A stretch of DNA of 64,000 nucleotides from Symsagittifera roscoffensis. Taxonomy: Eukaryota > Xenacoelomorpha > Acoela > Convolutidae. The translations under genes were made by a program, and so were the position numbers. The stretch is taken from the NCBI RefSeq assembly GCF_963678635.1, contig NC_087064.1, positions 6,672,411 through 6,736,410 of the forward strand. The letters are read 5' to 3'. Of this stretch, positions 41,187 to 56,100 are shown one piece after another. The stretch's first letter is position 1, and every line of letters begins with the position of its first letter. The notes under the pieces are model-generated. The model did no database searches, was not told the origin of the DNA, and was given only the letters and a program-made list of their open reading frames with translations.

Positions 41187-44100
41187 ATGAGCTTTTTGCG
41201 AGCGTCCAAGAAGGAACGCAGTTACGGAACTCACAGGGATATCAAGTACAGTCAATTCCAGAGGTTAGTTAAATTATTTACAATCCAACTCTACGTGTAG
41301 GCGTGCGATTTCTAATATATTTAAACTAATGGTTTTTTCGAAGCCTAAGTTTGAAATGACAGGCATTTATTATGATAACACGAATGATCTTGCGAGCGCC
41401 GTGCCACAAGGTAAAGTCTTTTTCTCCTGCCAGAGCCGCATATTTTTGTCAACATTTATGCGACAATTAGCTTGTATTTTGGTTGGTGCAGTAAAGCGAA
41501 ATTTCGCTGCATGAAATCTAAAGGTTATTACCCTTTTTTCCCGTAAACAACTTAGTCCACAGGACTCATTGGACTCTTGATGTACCTTGCTTCATAATGA
41601 ATTCAAACTTTGTAGCGTCTCTTGCACACTTAGCCTAGTGGTAACGAATACGCCTGGGACGGCAAAGGTTCTGCTGGAGCCTGACAAGAACCAGGTTTTT
41701 TTTCAAACGCTATATATTCCGGATCAAAAAAAAGTTCGGCCTATAATTTAGGGTTTCTGCTCAGGTATTTTCGGCTTTGTTACCGCTTGGTAATTATACA
41801 TTCAAATCCAATCCACCCTCCGGCGTAGAAGTAAAATAACAGCTTAAGATGGCAAAGTCTTGGGGTTCGAATCCAGCCGGGTCCTTTTTTGTGCAAACTG
41901 GAATTTTTGTACTTTTTCGGACTATCGTGCGTCTGTTTATTTTTGTCGGCTTGGTTCCCATACCATTATAATTTCTGCTCAATGGGCGTCCACCTTAGTT
42001 TTGTTGGCTTAGTTACCTCTTTTTTTCTGAAGGCCATTTTAATGTTGGCAGTTGTGTTTCAAGACATAATTTCTTCAATGTGAACTGCTTTGGCCGAGAC
42101 ACGTGTAAAAATGTGTAAAATTTTATTTTCTGTCTGCTAGCGTGGAATGCCTAAATTGTGATGTATCGAAAGTGGCGCGAAGCTCTGCTTCGCCTCTGTG
42201 TATGAATAGAATTCGAACACCAAGCCCTGAAATAACTTCGTTTTTCAATATCTCTATTCGTTTTGCTGCCCAGTTTTTTGTCATTTACTAGCTTTATGAT
42301 TTCACTTTGCTTTTGGATTGTTTTGTTGAGACTTAAAATTTTGGTGAACGCATTTTTATTGTTTTTTTTAGACAATTGCGGTGCAGAGTTATGTATGATA
42401 CACAGATCGTTGAATTATTAAAGTACATTTCCTTAAATGGTTGTTTTAAGTAAGTGTTTTTTCTGCAGATTTTTTTTGGAGTTGGTACAATTTTTGATGA
42501 CACAACATCTTGTTTCGGTCTAATATACATATTGTATGACAAGTAGTGCGAAGTTTCTCATCGCTTCTTTGTATCGATTTTTTCATAGACAAGTTGAAGC
42601 TGTAGGTTTTATTGATATCTCTGATATCAGCAAAATAACGTTTTCATGCATTTACGACGTGAGGCGACAATTCGTAACAAGTGACAATTCGTATCAGGCG
42701 ACAATTCGTAACAAGCGACATTTCGTAACAGTAAAATAAAGGGGAACACTGATTCACGCGCAATATTCCTCTCGTGCTGGATGTAAGCGCAGCGGAGCAA
42801 GTATATTCTACTTGCCAATGCCTTGTTACGATTTGTCGCTTGTTACGAATTGTCGCCTGTTACGAATTGTCGACTGTTACGAATTGTCGCCCTGTCCATT
42901 TACAAGTTATACGTGTCAGTTGTTTTTTGAAGCTTCAACCTTGTCTGTTTTTCAGACTGATTTCTCAACTGATTTTCACTAGCGTAATCCAAGCCAATAT
43001 TTGGAGGGTTTTATTCATATTTTAAATCGGTTCATTTATTTATTGCTAGCTGGATTTCAATCCACTGCTGCGTCCCAAAAATTACAATTTTTTGAATATT
43101 TTGATCTTTTTATTTGTTTTAAAAAATAATTACCGTTTTTGGAACATTCTAGATTTTATGCACAGAAATCGGCTTCTCTTATTTATCTGTGCCGTTCATA
43201 TATCGAATTTTCAGAAATCACGGTTTCTTTTGGAACAGATTTTAGAAAATCGATTGATCTCGAATGAGAACTAGAGGACGTCTGTAAGTGTTTCGGGTTT
43301 TATGAATTCTGGTTTGTGGATCTTTTTTTTGTCAATGTTGTAATGTTTAAACCACCAAATTTAAATCCAGCACAATTGGATTCGGGATTTTAGGCATGCT
43401 GCTCGTCCAATCTGAATTAAGTCTGAACAGTGATTCGGAACTGACGGAGAATTATCATTATGTCCGCTCGGCTAAACCGTCCGACTCACAGTAAATGTGA
43501 TCTGAAAATCATCACCATGTCCATATGATTGATGATTACAATCAACTGAATCTTTATCTTTTCGATAAATTGATTACATCAATTCATGAATTTTTATGTT
43601 TCTTTTCGATACGCTGTTTTTCATTTTTTGGCGCGAAATAACATCCGACAAAAGAAAGCCTTTCATTCATTCTGTCATGTATATTGCGTAATCCTAGAAA
43701 AGTTTCAGTAAGTAAATTTCAGTGGGATTTCAAAATGTATTCCAAAACTGTCCAGTATCGAATCAATTAGAATTCCCTGAAAGAGTGTATACGAAAAATT
43801 TTAACTCAACCAGTAGTGGATTTAGCCCCCCTCAAGGATTCGACCCTCGGCCGACTCAAAGAGACCCCCCTTTGTACTATTTTGAGATATCAATCTTTGA
43901 CTGGCTGGTCCTAATTTTTTTCTAAAGGCGTATTTGCCGCCAATATATACTAATTTTGAAGGGGGAGCGCGCGCCGAAAAAAACGCTATTTTCGGCGTTT
44001 TTTCTAAAACTTTCAGGAAATTTGGTCTAAATAGGGTCTTTATAGTGATTTGGGAGAGCTCGAAATAATTTGTTCGACCTAAAAAAAAGTAAACTAAGTT

Positions 44101-47100
44101 TTCTAAAGTCTTCCCCCCCCCCAGTCAAGAAAATCCTAGATCCGCACCTTAACTCAACGAATCTCATCTTTGCTTCGTGTTACTGAACATGTAATGAATG
44201 TAACTGTTGTAATTTGAGTGTTCACCTGATTTCACTTCTTAACTTCCGCTCTTCATTAACTCTTCAGCTTAACATGGTCTGTTGTTTCAGTCTAGACGTG
44301 ATTGAGACTCCTTTCTCCAACTCTACTGAAAGCCTCTTGCGTATGTTATCTTTCTTTTCATATCATGCTTCTGATTCTTTCCGCAATTCCGAGAAATCGA
44401 CTCATGATTATGGAAGCCGTCATTAAGTGAAAAAGAACTGGAAATAGATTTTAATTATATAGGTCACCGTGGTGATTTTTTGTTTTCGTTGTTCACGAAA
44501 AAGTCAAAATTAATAAGGTCTCAAGTGGCATAATACCCAATTGGCATAGAGAAACTTTTTTGAACAAGCTGTGAAAAGTAAAGTGGTCAATTCAAAAGTT
44601 GACTGACATTTAATCTTGACAAAACTTAAAAAGTTGTTATCAAAAGCATAACCTTGCAGTTAATTATCAGTGTATTGTGATCAATTTTCCAGCAAACTTT
44701 TCAGTCAACATTTTTTGGAAGCAATTTTCCCCAGATCTTGTTCGAATGTTTTTGCTCCTGATAAAAAGGTGAAGTATTAGGTGATAGAAAGAGGAGTTTC
44801 CCCGGCGGAATAGAAAATCACTTATTTTATTGATCCAGTTTTCTCTTAATAGGATAAATTTGGGAAACTGTCCACCATAAGCTATTCTTGAAATTGATGT
44901 GATATTTTTTCGAAATTCAAAAGTTGAAAAATGTTCAAAAAATATTTCAATTTCGGACAATTTAAAAATTTCAAACAGTTGTACCGGTGTTGAGAAAAAG
45001 TGTTTTGAAATTTTTGATTTTCAGTCTGATTTCGAGCGAGTAATTCGATTTTGGAACGTTTGTTATATGAGAAATAGTCATTTAGGCCGAGAAAACTTTA
45101 CCGAACGAAAACTAATTTCGTAGGCAAAATAATTTTTCATGCTTTTTGTGTTTTAGGGGGGATGATTCGTAAAAAGTGAGTTTCAAAACTTAATAGCTAA
45201 AAACTTTTTTGACAACAGTTTTGTTTTCGGCTTAATGGGGTTCGACCCAATTTTTATTGCTAAATTACCGCTCGGTAATTGTTTCGAAATGCTTTTTAAG
45301 GTCGTTTATGAATTTTTTCTGAGACAAAAGTGTGAAAATTAGACTGTTTTCAAGTAAATTTTCAACCGAATTTTTCCGTCTCTTTTTCTATTCACTATCT
45401 TGTAATGCAATGTTACTGCTGTTGTATTGCAAATGTCGCGAAGCTCCTCTTTGCCTCTGATTAAAATTAGTCTCTGCTTAGACGTGATGTCGTCTGGTGG
45501 AATGAGTGGGGGTGGGGGTGAGTTTGTGGGCAGCTCAGAGAGGGCGGGGCTCGTGGAGAGGAGGGACGACAACAGGTGCAAGGAGAAGTGCACAGACTGC
45601 ATTGTGGGCTGCATCGACTGCAACTGCATACCATACGCACTCAAGTTAGTACACAAACACCAAACTCCTTTTATTTTCTCGATAGACTTTTTTTAATTAA
45701 AACTAGGATAGCCGTTTAATGTGCAAGTTGCACAGAATGTTTCGACCATAGTCTCTAAAAAGCTACAAAAAAAAGTTTTTTTTTTCAAATTTGTGTAGTT
45801 TTTTTCTGTATGGTGTGATAAAAGGGTCTGACATAAATTAAGAATGTAGGCATTTTTGGCAGTCATAGTAATATAGGCATATTGAACAATAGTTTTGGTC
45901 GGAAAACGACTAGAAAAAAATTTAAAAAAGAGTTGCAAATTTTTTATCAGATAATTTTTAATTTTCTGAAGTTTTAATCCCAAAAGGCACTAAAAACTCC
46001 AATAACTAATTTTTCTTGCGTAAAACTAAGTTTTAAGAGCCTAAGTTAAGCCAAATAAGCTGTTGTAAACCTGCTCGCATGCTTTATTTGATCGAAATTG
46101 AAGTCAGAACAAAAAAACTTTAAACCAGTTTGTCTCGTAACTGCGATACTTTTGAATTTTTTTTAATGTTCGAATCACGACTGGAAGTACTTCAATTTGC
46201 TGTATCACTCGAGCCATTCGATGATTATTTGTGGTACATGATTTTGCGTGGAAATTAAAGAAAAGAAAAAACTAAAACACCCGAATACAAAATTCCTCCC
46301 CATTTTTCAAATGGTCGGAACAACAAGCCTTGAATGTTTCGACTGACTTTTAAGGTTTATGGAGTAGTAGTCGCTTTAAGAAAAACTGATGAAATTTTCA
46401 AAATAAAAAAATTCAAAAGAGATTTTGTAAATTATCCCCTCACAAGCTATGTAAACTACAACGTGATATATTTCGCATATAGAAAAGTATTAAATGGACG
46501 AAATAGCGTGCCTCAATTCAATTTGACACGATTTTTAAGACGGATTAAATCTTGGCTTATGTGTTAATAGCACGAAAAATATCGCTAATTAATTGTTCCC
46601 AATTAGCAATATTTTAACCCCCATAACTTTATGGTACATGATCACAGGTGAAATATATTTTTACGCTTGCTATAAGCAAGAGTATTGCAATCCTGTGCTA
46701 GATTTTTTTCGTAAATAGTTTAGTTCACAGGACTTATCTGTACTCATTTGTAGTGGTACATTTTTCATAATTATATCAAATTTGTGTTCCGGGCCCACAG
46801 CGTGGAGGTAGCGAATTTGCCTGGGACGGTAAATGTCACGGGTTTGAATCTGGCCATGACTTGTTTTTTTTTCAAACGGGAAATATGTTGTTTGAAATAA
46901 AATTTTGGGCCCATTTTTTGTCAGCTTATCTTATATCGGTTTAGTTGCCACATCTCGGAATTGTTTCTTTCTTGCTGCGTCTCTTTTTTATGATTTGATC
47001 AGCTCGTAATTTGGTCCTTTCCCTTGTGGGTAAATTGAAAAATCTTAATAATCAATCTTGTATTTGTTATTTTTGCAAACTTGTTACTATTTGGGGTTGG

Positions 47101-50100
47101 GTATCTTCATCATCCGCATTCAGGCGAAAAACTCTGAGCCTCTAATTGTATTGTGATCTTCTGATTGTGCACTGGGATTGCTTTTCATACGAACTTAAAC
47201 GAATGCGACATTATTTTGACTTACCGCATTTTTTTAAACTTTAAGCGTAAATGAAGCCCAAAACACAGCAATTGACATGGATCGGTCAATTTTAGTGTCC
47301 AAAATACTTTTGTGCCAAAATAGATTTTTTGCTCTATTTCAGACTGTCCTTAAAGCCTTAATGACAAAAATATTTCTGATCTTCAAGAAAAGCTAAAATG
47401 ATCGTCTTCATTAAACAACCTCAGTTGATATTGTAGTCAAAAAGAGGTCGGTAAATATTTACTTATAAGTTAAGTGAAGTGTAACCGAAGTTTCTCTCGT
47501 TTTCATCTTTTAGTGCACAATTTTGTCAACTTGTATCTGGTCTTCGTTGTTTCTTCTTTTCTTTTTTATTGAATTTTCTTTATATTTCTTAGTTAATTTT
47601 CGAAGTTGTTTTCTTTTCTCGTATGAATTTAGTTTTGCTTTTGATCAAAATGGTTAAATTTGTGGAAAGTGTGCCGTTTTTGTTGCTACTGCCGTTTATT
47701 GGTTCAATAATCTTCATGTAACATGTTGCATCTACAATAAATCTTAGTTTTAAGAAATTGAAGCCAATGTGAAGTTGCAATGTGTAGCTTTTTGTCAAAC
47801 TTGATGTTCTTTGGTTTTGCGTTACTGGACATGTCATTATATAGTGGCGCAGATTTACCACGCAATTCCTAAGTTCATGTTGGCATATTGACAATCTATT
47901 TCAATGTTGGCATATTTAATATTCAATTTCAATACTGGTTTATTGGCAAAGTATTGGATGGTAAATACTTGTTGGTTTACTCCAAAGCAACTTGTTCAAT
48001 ACCAATTGGGTTATGATAATTGGTTCAAACGCTTTTGCAAACCTACGACGAACGTGTTGATATAAAAGCGTTGAGGCCAGTAATGCTTATGGACTTTCAT
48101 TTTGCCAAATTTCGTGAAGATCGTTCAATCACTGTCGTGACAAATCAATGAGCCGACCTCCTGTGAAAAGCTACGATGCATTCAGTAAGCGCTGCATATC
48201 TGGAAACTACTGAATTAATAATTTTTTTTTCTAATTGATGATAAATAGTCAATGGATTTTAGAGCCCAGATCTGATTCCTTATCAAGAGATCAACTGAAT
48301 CGCGCAGTGCGAACTCAACCCTTAGCTGTTCCGTTTTACTCACAAAACTCATTTGAATCTGAAGCTCCCTTGGCATCAAATTCGCTATCGGCTCAGCGAA
48401 TAAGCAACAAAGAATCGGCTTTGAGGTACAGGTCTAGTGAAAAAGACGCAGGAAGCTCAGAGGAGCATTACAAGGAAAAGGAGGACTCGGAGTCTAAATC
48501 CAAGAAGCTAAAAACAGGGTATCCTTTTTATTTCATCAAGTAGTAGCATACCTCTTAATTATTGATGGCTTTTTGAGATAATTTTGGTTTTGAGATGACA
48601 TGGTATAGAAATATCATCCTGACAAGATATTAAGACAAACGATAAATCTTGTGGCCAAAATGAAGAAAGTTTTGGAATGGTAATATCTTCATGTCATCCG
48701 AATGTTGTAACAGAATTTAACCAAAAAGCCGTCAATAATGTTTGAGGTTCAAAATGTATGTCGGCCAAGATTGAAAGCGGATGATGGTTGTTAGGTGCTG
48801 TGGTTGTTGCTGTGGGGGAATGAGTGATGAGGAAGAGGATGAGACTGCCTTTGACGATCGGTCCTTCCTCATCAAAGCAGGCAGGAAGGGAAATCCTCGA
48901 GACTCAGATACACCATGTGTGGAGTTAGTCGACCTCCGAGACAAGTCTTCAAATTGAATGTTATCGAGTGCAATCAGAATCGATCGAAGCGTTATTCGTT
49001 TTCTCGAGATATTATCACAATCAGAATCTGGTTTTAAGTTATCTGTTTATTTTATTCAACTGTTAAATGGGATTGATTCAATGATATGTATCACTAGATA
49101 TTTCGTTTGAAAAATGTACCACATTCGAGTGAATGTTTTATCCGCTTAAGGTTTGTTGGTTTTTCGAAGCATCTGAGGGGCAGATTTTTGTTTCGAAGTG
49201 TTCTTCGCTTTCCTTTTCCTCTAATCTATGCAATCTTAGGAAATAGTCTATCGAGTCGAATCACTTTATAGAAAAATTATAATCTGTTTTATAAACAGTG
49301 ACTGTAGGGACGTCCCTATACGTTTGAAAACTTATTTACTTCGTCTTGTTTGTTCTGTTGAGATGAGGAATTGAGATGTGTCAATAACGATGGTATCTCG
49401 TTAAATTGTTTGAAATATCATGGGTTTTTGAAGATGGGTTTTTGAAGATTACCTGCCATAGCTTCTTACAGCATGTTTTTAGTGCAGCCTGTGATATTTT
49501 GCAGCGTTGCAAGTCAAAGTATGATTTTACCTGGTTACTTGTCATTGCTTTATTTTTTCTTCACATCCTGTTTTTTGTTTTATTTTACAAGATTTGAAAT
49601 CTCTGCTAAAAAGTATACGTATAGGGCCCTGCAATCTAAATGGATTTGATATAGATACTTGTAATCACATACATAAAAAAGTATCAACTATCTAAGTAAC
49701 TATGATAATATCATCGATGAAGTAGTTTCTATTTATATTTATTATCCACACTAATTCACTTGGGACAAAGGGAAAGGAGCTTACCAACAGGTTGAATGAA
49801 TCATTGGGAGCAAACATTGTAGTTCTTTGTAGGCAAGAGTTCTCTAGAGAAACTCCATAAATTTTGTTTCAGTGCCTGCGGAGCCACTGTCCGAAAGATG
49901 TGTCCCCCAAAACCGAAGAAGTCTCGCACAGTGGTGCTTGGTCGGCCAGATCCCAATGCCAAATACTCGAGGAACAAACTGCGCAACCAGAAGTACTCAG
50001 TCATCACCTTCATCCCTATTGTGAGTAGATTGAGATCACCAGGTGTTGCAGACATTAAAAAACCAATCGCAAAACTATTTTTGATTTCTTTTTTTTTCTT

Positions 50101-53100
50101 GTTCATGCAAAACACTCTCCATCTAAAAATGGATAATCGTAACTAATTTCAGTGTAAAATTTTAAATCTCCAAACTTGAGGTGCTTAAATTTTGATCGAT
50201 ATGTTCTGCTTAAACGCTCGTGAAATTCGAATTGAAAAACTCAAGTTGGTTTTGTTTCTCATACCTAAATTGTTTGAAATTAGAAGACAGAAACTCTAAT
50301 CTTTGCAGTGATTAATATTTGTGCATTTGTAAGAATTAGCTTATAAATATGATTTGACGTTTGTGTTTCGTTTCAGGTGCTCTACGAACAGTTCAAATTC
50401 TTCCTTAATCTCTATTTCCTCATCATCGCACTGACACAGTTTGTGCCCCAGCTCAAAGTCAACTATCTCTTCACGTACTGGGGACCACTGGTGAGTCTAT
50501 TTTAGTCTGCGTTCAATGCCAAACCGAGAGTAAATAAACCAGCCGACGCAGCTACCAACCGAAAATGCGCAACGTATATAAAACAACCGAAACGAAAGAT
50601 TACATCATATGAATAAAATTTGCATGATTTTCGTAAATGTTACATAATTGTAACATAATAACAACTGCGTATTTTCGGCTGGTTGATACTTCGGCTGGTT
50701 TATATATCGGCTGATTAAGAGTAATGAACGTAGTGAAGGCTCTTATATAGGTCTTGCTGATTTTTTTTTCAGGAAGTCTTGAAATATTGATGCACTTAGC
50801 TATAATGCACTTTTTGAGTTCAATTGAAATTCATCTGCTGAAAGTGACGTAAATAGCATTATCCAAACACGAATATGGAAATGGCGCAAAAAAAACGTGA
50901 ACAATTTCTAGTTTCGAAAGTGAATATTTACTTTTAGAATTCCAGCGGAATAAAAACTTAACCTGTTGATCCAGTTTTCTCTAGTTGGGTTCATGTTATC
51001 AAAAAAGCGCCAGTCATAATTGGTTCTAGAATTGCAAAGAGCTTAAAGGGCATCTATTTTTTTCTTTGAATTTGAAAGTTAAGGTTTTTTCAAGAAAGTC
51101 AGTGTTTTATATGTTTACTTGCGTTCATTACTCTTTTCCAATCTTCGCATTGGTTTTTTTCTGAAGGTCGCATTGTTTTTTTTTCTGAAAAAGTCCAAGA
51201 ACTGATCACGCCCAATGTTTAATTTTGTGCGTTTCTCTGGCTTCTTGAAAACAAATTACCTTTTTAAATCGCCAAAGCTAAACCTGACTGACTTTGACTT
51301 TGTGGGCTTTGGAAAGTTGTTGCGAAATCTTTTCTAGTTTAATGAAATTTTTCCAACTGTTTGTTGGCCCTGTTTCTGAAAATTTATTAAGCGCTGGTGA
51401 TTGTTTTTTCTCACATTTTTCAACATTTGAATGTCATTTGAGACATCAAGTTTCGCTTACATTTCATGTTAATTAATTTTTTAGATTTCTATATTTTATA
51501 TGCCACAGCTAAACCACCCAGATCAAAAGACTTGACGCGTTTTACGATAGTTTTTACCATTGGAATCATTTTTCCAAATGTTTAATATTAAGAGTAATGA
51601 ACGTAGTGAAGACTCTTATATAGGTCTTGCTGATTTTTTTTTCAGGAAAAAGTCTTCAAATTTGTTCACGCTCAATTTTGATTTTTGGCTGTTTGACTTG
51701 TGATTTTTCTAAGTTCAGTGCATTTATATTGTTGTAAGGAAGGCAAACTCCACTACCGAACAGCAAAATTGTAAAGGTCACGAAAAACCTGATCGGCTTA
51801 ATTTTGAAAATGTAAATTAAGTATCAGATTTCCCAGCGAAATAAAAATTTTACTTATGAATCGGTTTAACTTATTTAAACAAAAAAGTGTACATCATAAA
51901 ATGTTCTACAAATTCAAAAAGCTTTGAGGCCATCTAATTTTTTATTCGTAGTTTAAAAGATTTTTGAAAAACAAGTCGGTTTTTTTTCAGTTTCCTTGCG
52001 TTCATTACTCTTTTCCAACTGTCAGTTGGCTATAATTTCGTAAGTTGTAATTACATGCTGCACTTGCAAAAGAACTAGCAAGCTAACCTTATTTTTGTAA
52101 TTGAGAATCTAATAGGGCCGGATCTAAGATCTAGAATGGGGTAGAAATTTTAGAAAATGTTTCGTTGTTTTTTTAGTCGACCAAATTGATTTTGTGAGGT
52201 TTCTGCGTTGCAGGCAAGTTCACACAACAAAAAAGACTTAAAATGACATTTTGACCAGTTTTGTAAAGCTTTAACCGAATCGCTTTTGTCACGCGTGCTC
52301 ATCCTTTGCAACTTGCGCTTTTAAAGTTCCCTGCATACCGAGTTTAAAATACGTTAAACAAGTGTCCGACTGTTCTGACTTAAAAATACGTTAAACAAGT
52401 GTCAGACTTTTGTTCTAATCTTTCAGGCATTTGTTCTAATGGTAACGATGGTAAGAGAGGCAATCGACGACTTCAGACGCTTTTCAAGAGACAAAGAAGT
52501 CAACTCAACTATGTACAAGAAAGTGACGAACGAAGGAGTGGTCAAAATACCCAGTTCCAAAATTCAAGTGGGGGACATCATCCAGCTAGATAAAAACCAG
52601 AGGGTTCCAGCAGATCTGGTGCTGCTCCGGACAACAGAGGCTCAAGGAACGTGTTTCATAAGAACAGATCAGTTAGACGGTGAAACAGACTGGAAATTGC
52701 GTGTGGCTGTGCCGTGCACGCAGAGACTAGAGAATGACAGCGATTTGTTCTCAATTAACGCGTTTATTTATGCGGATAAGCCTCACATGGATATTTACTC
52801 CTTCATCGGAACATTTACCATTAATGGACATCAGGGAAAGGAAGAAGTATCTTTGAGGTAAGGCAAAATTGTGTAGAATTTGACTTTCAAAACATGAAGC
52901 TATGCAGTTACAAGGCTGTGAGTAGCTTTGCGTTAATAAATGAAGTGCGTTGTCGCTTGTTCTGGTTAAGTCGTTTCAGTTTTTTTTAAAGCTGTTTGAA
53001 GGATTGAAGTTGTTGTTCCGACCATTGAAAAATGGGGAGGAACTTTGTATTCGCGTGTCTTTTTTTTCTTTTTTCTTTCTTTTTGTTTTCTTCCCAAAAT

Positions 53101-56100
53101 CAGGTCCACAAGTAATCATCGGAAAGTTTCGAGTGATATATCATATTAAAGCCCTTTCAGTGTCGAGAACACCCTTTTGAAAGTTTTGATCTAATTTCGA
53201 GTTTATAAGGTGAGCTAGCAGGCTTAAAATAGCTTATTTATGCTTAATTTAAGCCGTGATAACTTAGTTTTACTCGATTAAAGTTAATTTTTGGAGTTTG
53301 TTTGCGCCAAGTTCTTAAAAATCATTTTGTGTTTTTTAAGACTAGTCCGAAACTTGTGGTATTTTTGTGCAACATCTCTCTCAATTGGTACATAACTGAT
53401 GAAAACATATTGTTGTGTGGTAGCATGGAGAACACAATGTGGAGCAATACGGTGGTGGCGAGCGGGAGTGCCACCGGGTGTGTGGTGTACACTGGCACAG
53501 ACACGAGGAGTGTGATGAACACCAGTCAGCCCCAGAGCAAAGTGGGACTCCTGGACAACGAAGTCAACTTCCTCACCAAGCTCCTCTTCATATTCCTCCT
53601 GGGGTTAACAATCGCACTCATGATACTGAAGGTACGCCAGAAACTTCGATTCATTCGCTCAAATCGAGCATGAACTAATAATGGTGATAAGTCGGGTCGG
53701 ATCAAGCATTTTTGTGAAGGAGGGATGGTTTTTCAAACTAAAGTCTATATCTTTCGAATCTTTTCCTGCCTCGAGCTATTTATCTGCTGAATAGAGATGG
53801 TTGTGGACCAATATTATTCAGCACTACTTGAACGCACATCAGGTTTTGGATAGAAAAAATGAAGCAAGATTTTCTCGCAGTCAATTTAAGGAGTCGAAAG
53901 GAAAATGAGTGACCTAGTTCACGTAATATTTCTTGGTTTCTGTTTAGAGCTTCGAGGGCCAATGGTACATCTACTTATTCAGATTCATGATTCTCCTCTC
54001 ATCAATCATTCCGATCAGGTTCGATATGAAGAAATCAATCCAATCATATTTCCCATTGAAGTGTTTTTTTTTTCATTTTAAATGAAAATAATATTAACGT
54101 ATTGTAGTTTGCGAATGAATCTTGACATGGGTAAGCTGGTGTACTCGTGGTTCATGCAGACAGACAAGCACATACCAGAGACAGTGGTCAGGAGCACCAC
54201 TATCCCAGAAGAGCTGGGACGAATCAGTTACTTGCTCAGCGATAAGGTTAGTACTTTCGAGACGTCCTCATGGAGAAATGACTTGCTTAACGCCTGAACT
54301 CTTTTATGAGTTGAGTGGTGTGACCTTAGCTAAAAGAGAAGCACAATGTTATAGAAGCTTAGTTCCATTTACAGCAGCAACAAAATTGCTGCATAAATGG
54401 ACTGATCTTGTTGATATGCTTTATGATGGCATTAGTTGTTCTTTTTCAGACGGGAACCCTGACCCAGAACGAGATGGTGTTCAAGAAGTTGCACTTGGGT
54501 AACCTCTGTCTGAGTAGCGACTCTTTCTCAGAGGTAACTAAGTTATTCATAGACTCAATATGACACAGAAAATGCATGAAGACAGAAGCTTTGGACTTGT
54601 ATGTATTTGCCTTGAGATATTGGATTCCACTTTGTGGCAATTCTTCATATTAAAGAAAAATAATCAAGGAAAATGTTTAAGAGATCCAAGAAGCTATCGC
54701 AGTTGCGCAGAACAATGTTTCTACCAAATGTCAAGCTAAAAATCGGAAAGTGGAAATAAATCCGCTTATATATGGAGTTTAAACCGCTTTGCGTGATCTG
54801 TTTTCGTGCTTTTATTGTCATCTTCTGAATTGGAAGTGAGATGTCAACTCTCCTATCGGTTTTAATAATCTTGAAGTATATGTTGGACTTTTCAGGTGCG
54901 GTTTGACGTTGAAGATGCTATTGCGACGGAGATCAAAGGCTCCAAAATGTCATCGGGTAACCAGAAACTGGTCGAAGCAGTGAAAGCAATCTCACTGTGT
55001 CACAATGTCACACCAGTGTACGACGACGAGCCTGCAGAAGGAGGCGGGGCTAAACTGAACGGAGCAGCTGCTATGGATGGATTGTTCGAACCTAATCTCA
55101 ACGTTTCATATCAGGCTTCGAGTCCCGACGAGGTAGAAACAATTTTTCACAGCTTTTTAGCATGTTGAGTTGAAGCGAATTGGTTCTATCCGGAACCTGC
55201 GTGAAAATTGTAATGTTTTTGGAACCGTATTACATTCAGATTTATAAAGTATCCTAAAATTACAGTCATATATTTTGGTTATCGGCAGAGAAGTAATTGA
55301 ACACGAATTTAGTTCATTTTGTTTATGAATTCGGGAATTTCTAGTTTTACTGTGGGACTGCATGTATCTTAAGCTGCTGAGAAGGAGAGTTGTGGAAAGC
55401 CCGTTGAACTATTTCAGATTGCCCTGGTGAAATGGACTGAGATGGTTGGTCTCCCATTAGTGCACAGAGACATAGAGAAGATGCGACTAAAGTGCAAAGA
55501 TGAGGAGCTGTGCTTCAAGATTCTGGAGGTGTTCCCCTTCACATCCGAGACGAAGAGGATGGGCATCATTGTGCAGAATGAAAGGACGGGCGAGATCACT
55601 TTCTACTCCAAGGGAGCCGATACGGTAACATGCGACTATTCGAAATATGCGACAACTCGTAACACGCGAAAACTCGTTACACGCGACAACTCATAACATG
55701 CGACATTTTGTAGAATTGTCGCGTGTTACAAATTGTCGACCAACAATCTAATCATTGCTTGGTTTTTTTTAACTTCCCCTAAACCGTGCAAAGTTCTATT
55801 TTTTTGTCCCTGTAGAAAAATTGTCCCTTCTGAGTTCGCAAAGATGATAAATCGAAAATCAACTTGATTTTTCTTTGAAATGCTTTTGCGTTTGTAAGAG
55901 TCGATGAACGTAGTTCAGACTCTTTTATATGTCGTGATGATTTTTTTTGCGGTTTGACTGTTGGTTTATTTTTCATTTCAGTTCCTTTTCTTTGTTAAGA
56001 GTTTTCAAAAAGCAATATATTTTTTTTCTGATCATTGACTCTCTTTCAACTGTCTGTTGGCTATGTTTATTACTTTAAGCTCGGAACGTAAATCAGATTG

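Noticed and set aside
41329-41514. Open frame as an early ATP9 exon
   Set aside because: Its phases do not join to the exon at 41187-41263 or to later exons, whereas the exon at 44291 fits.
42665-42890. CRISPR-like array of short repeats
   Set aside because: The genome is eukaryotic and the units are inverted around a core, as in fold-back elements.
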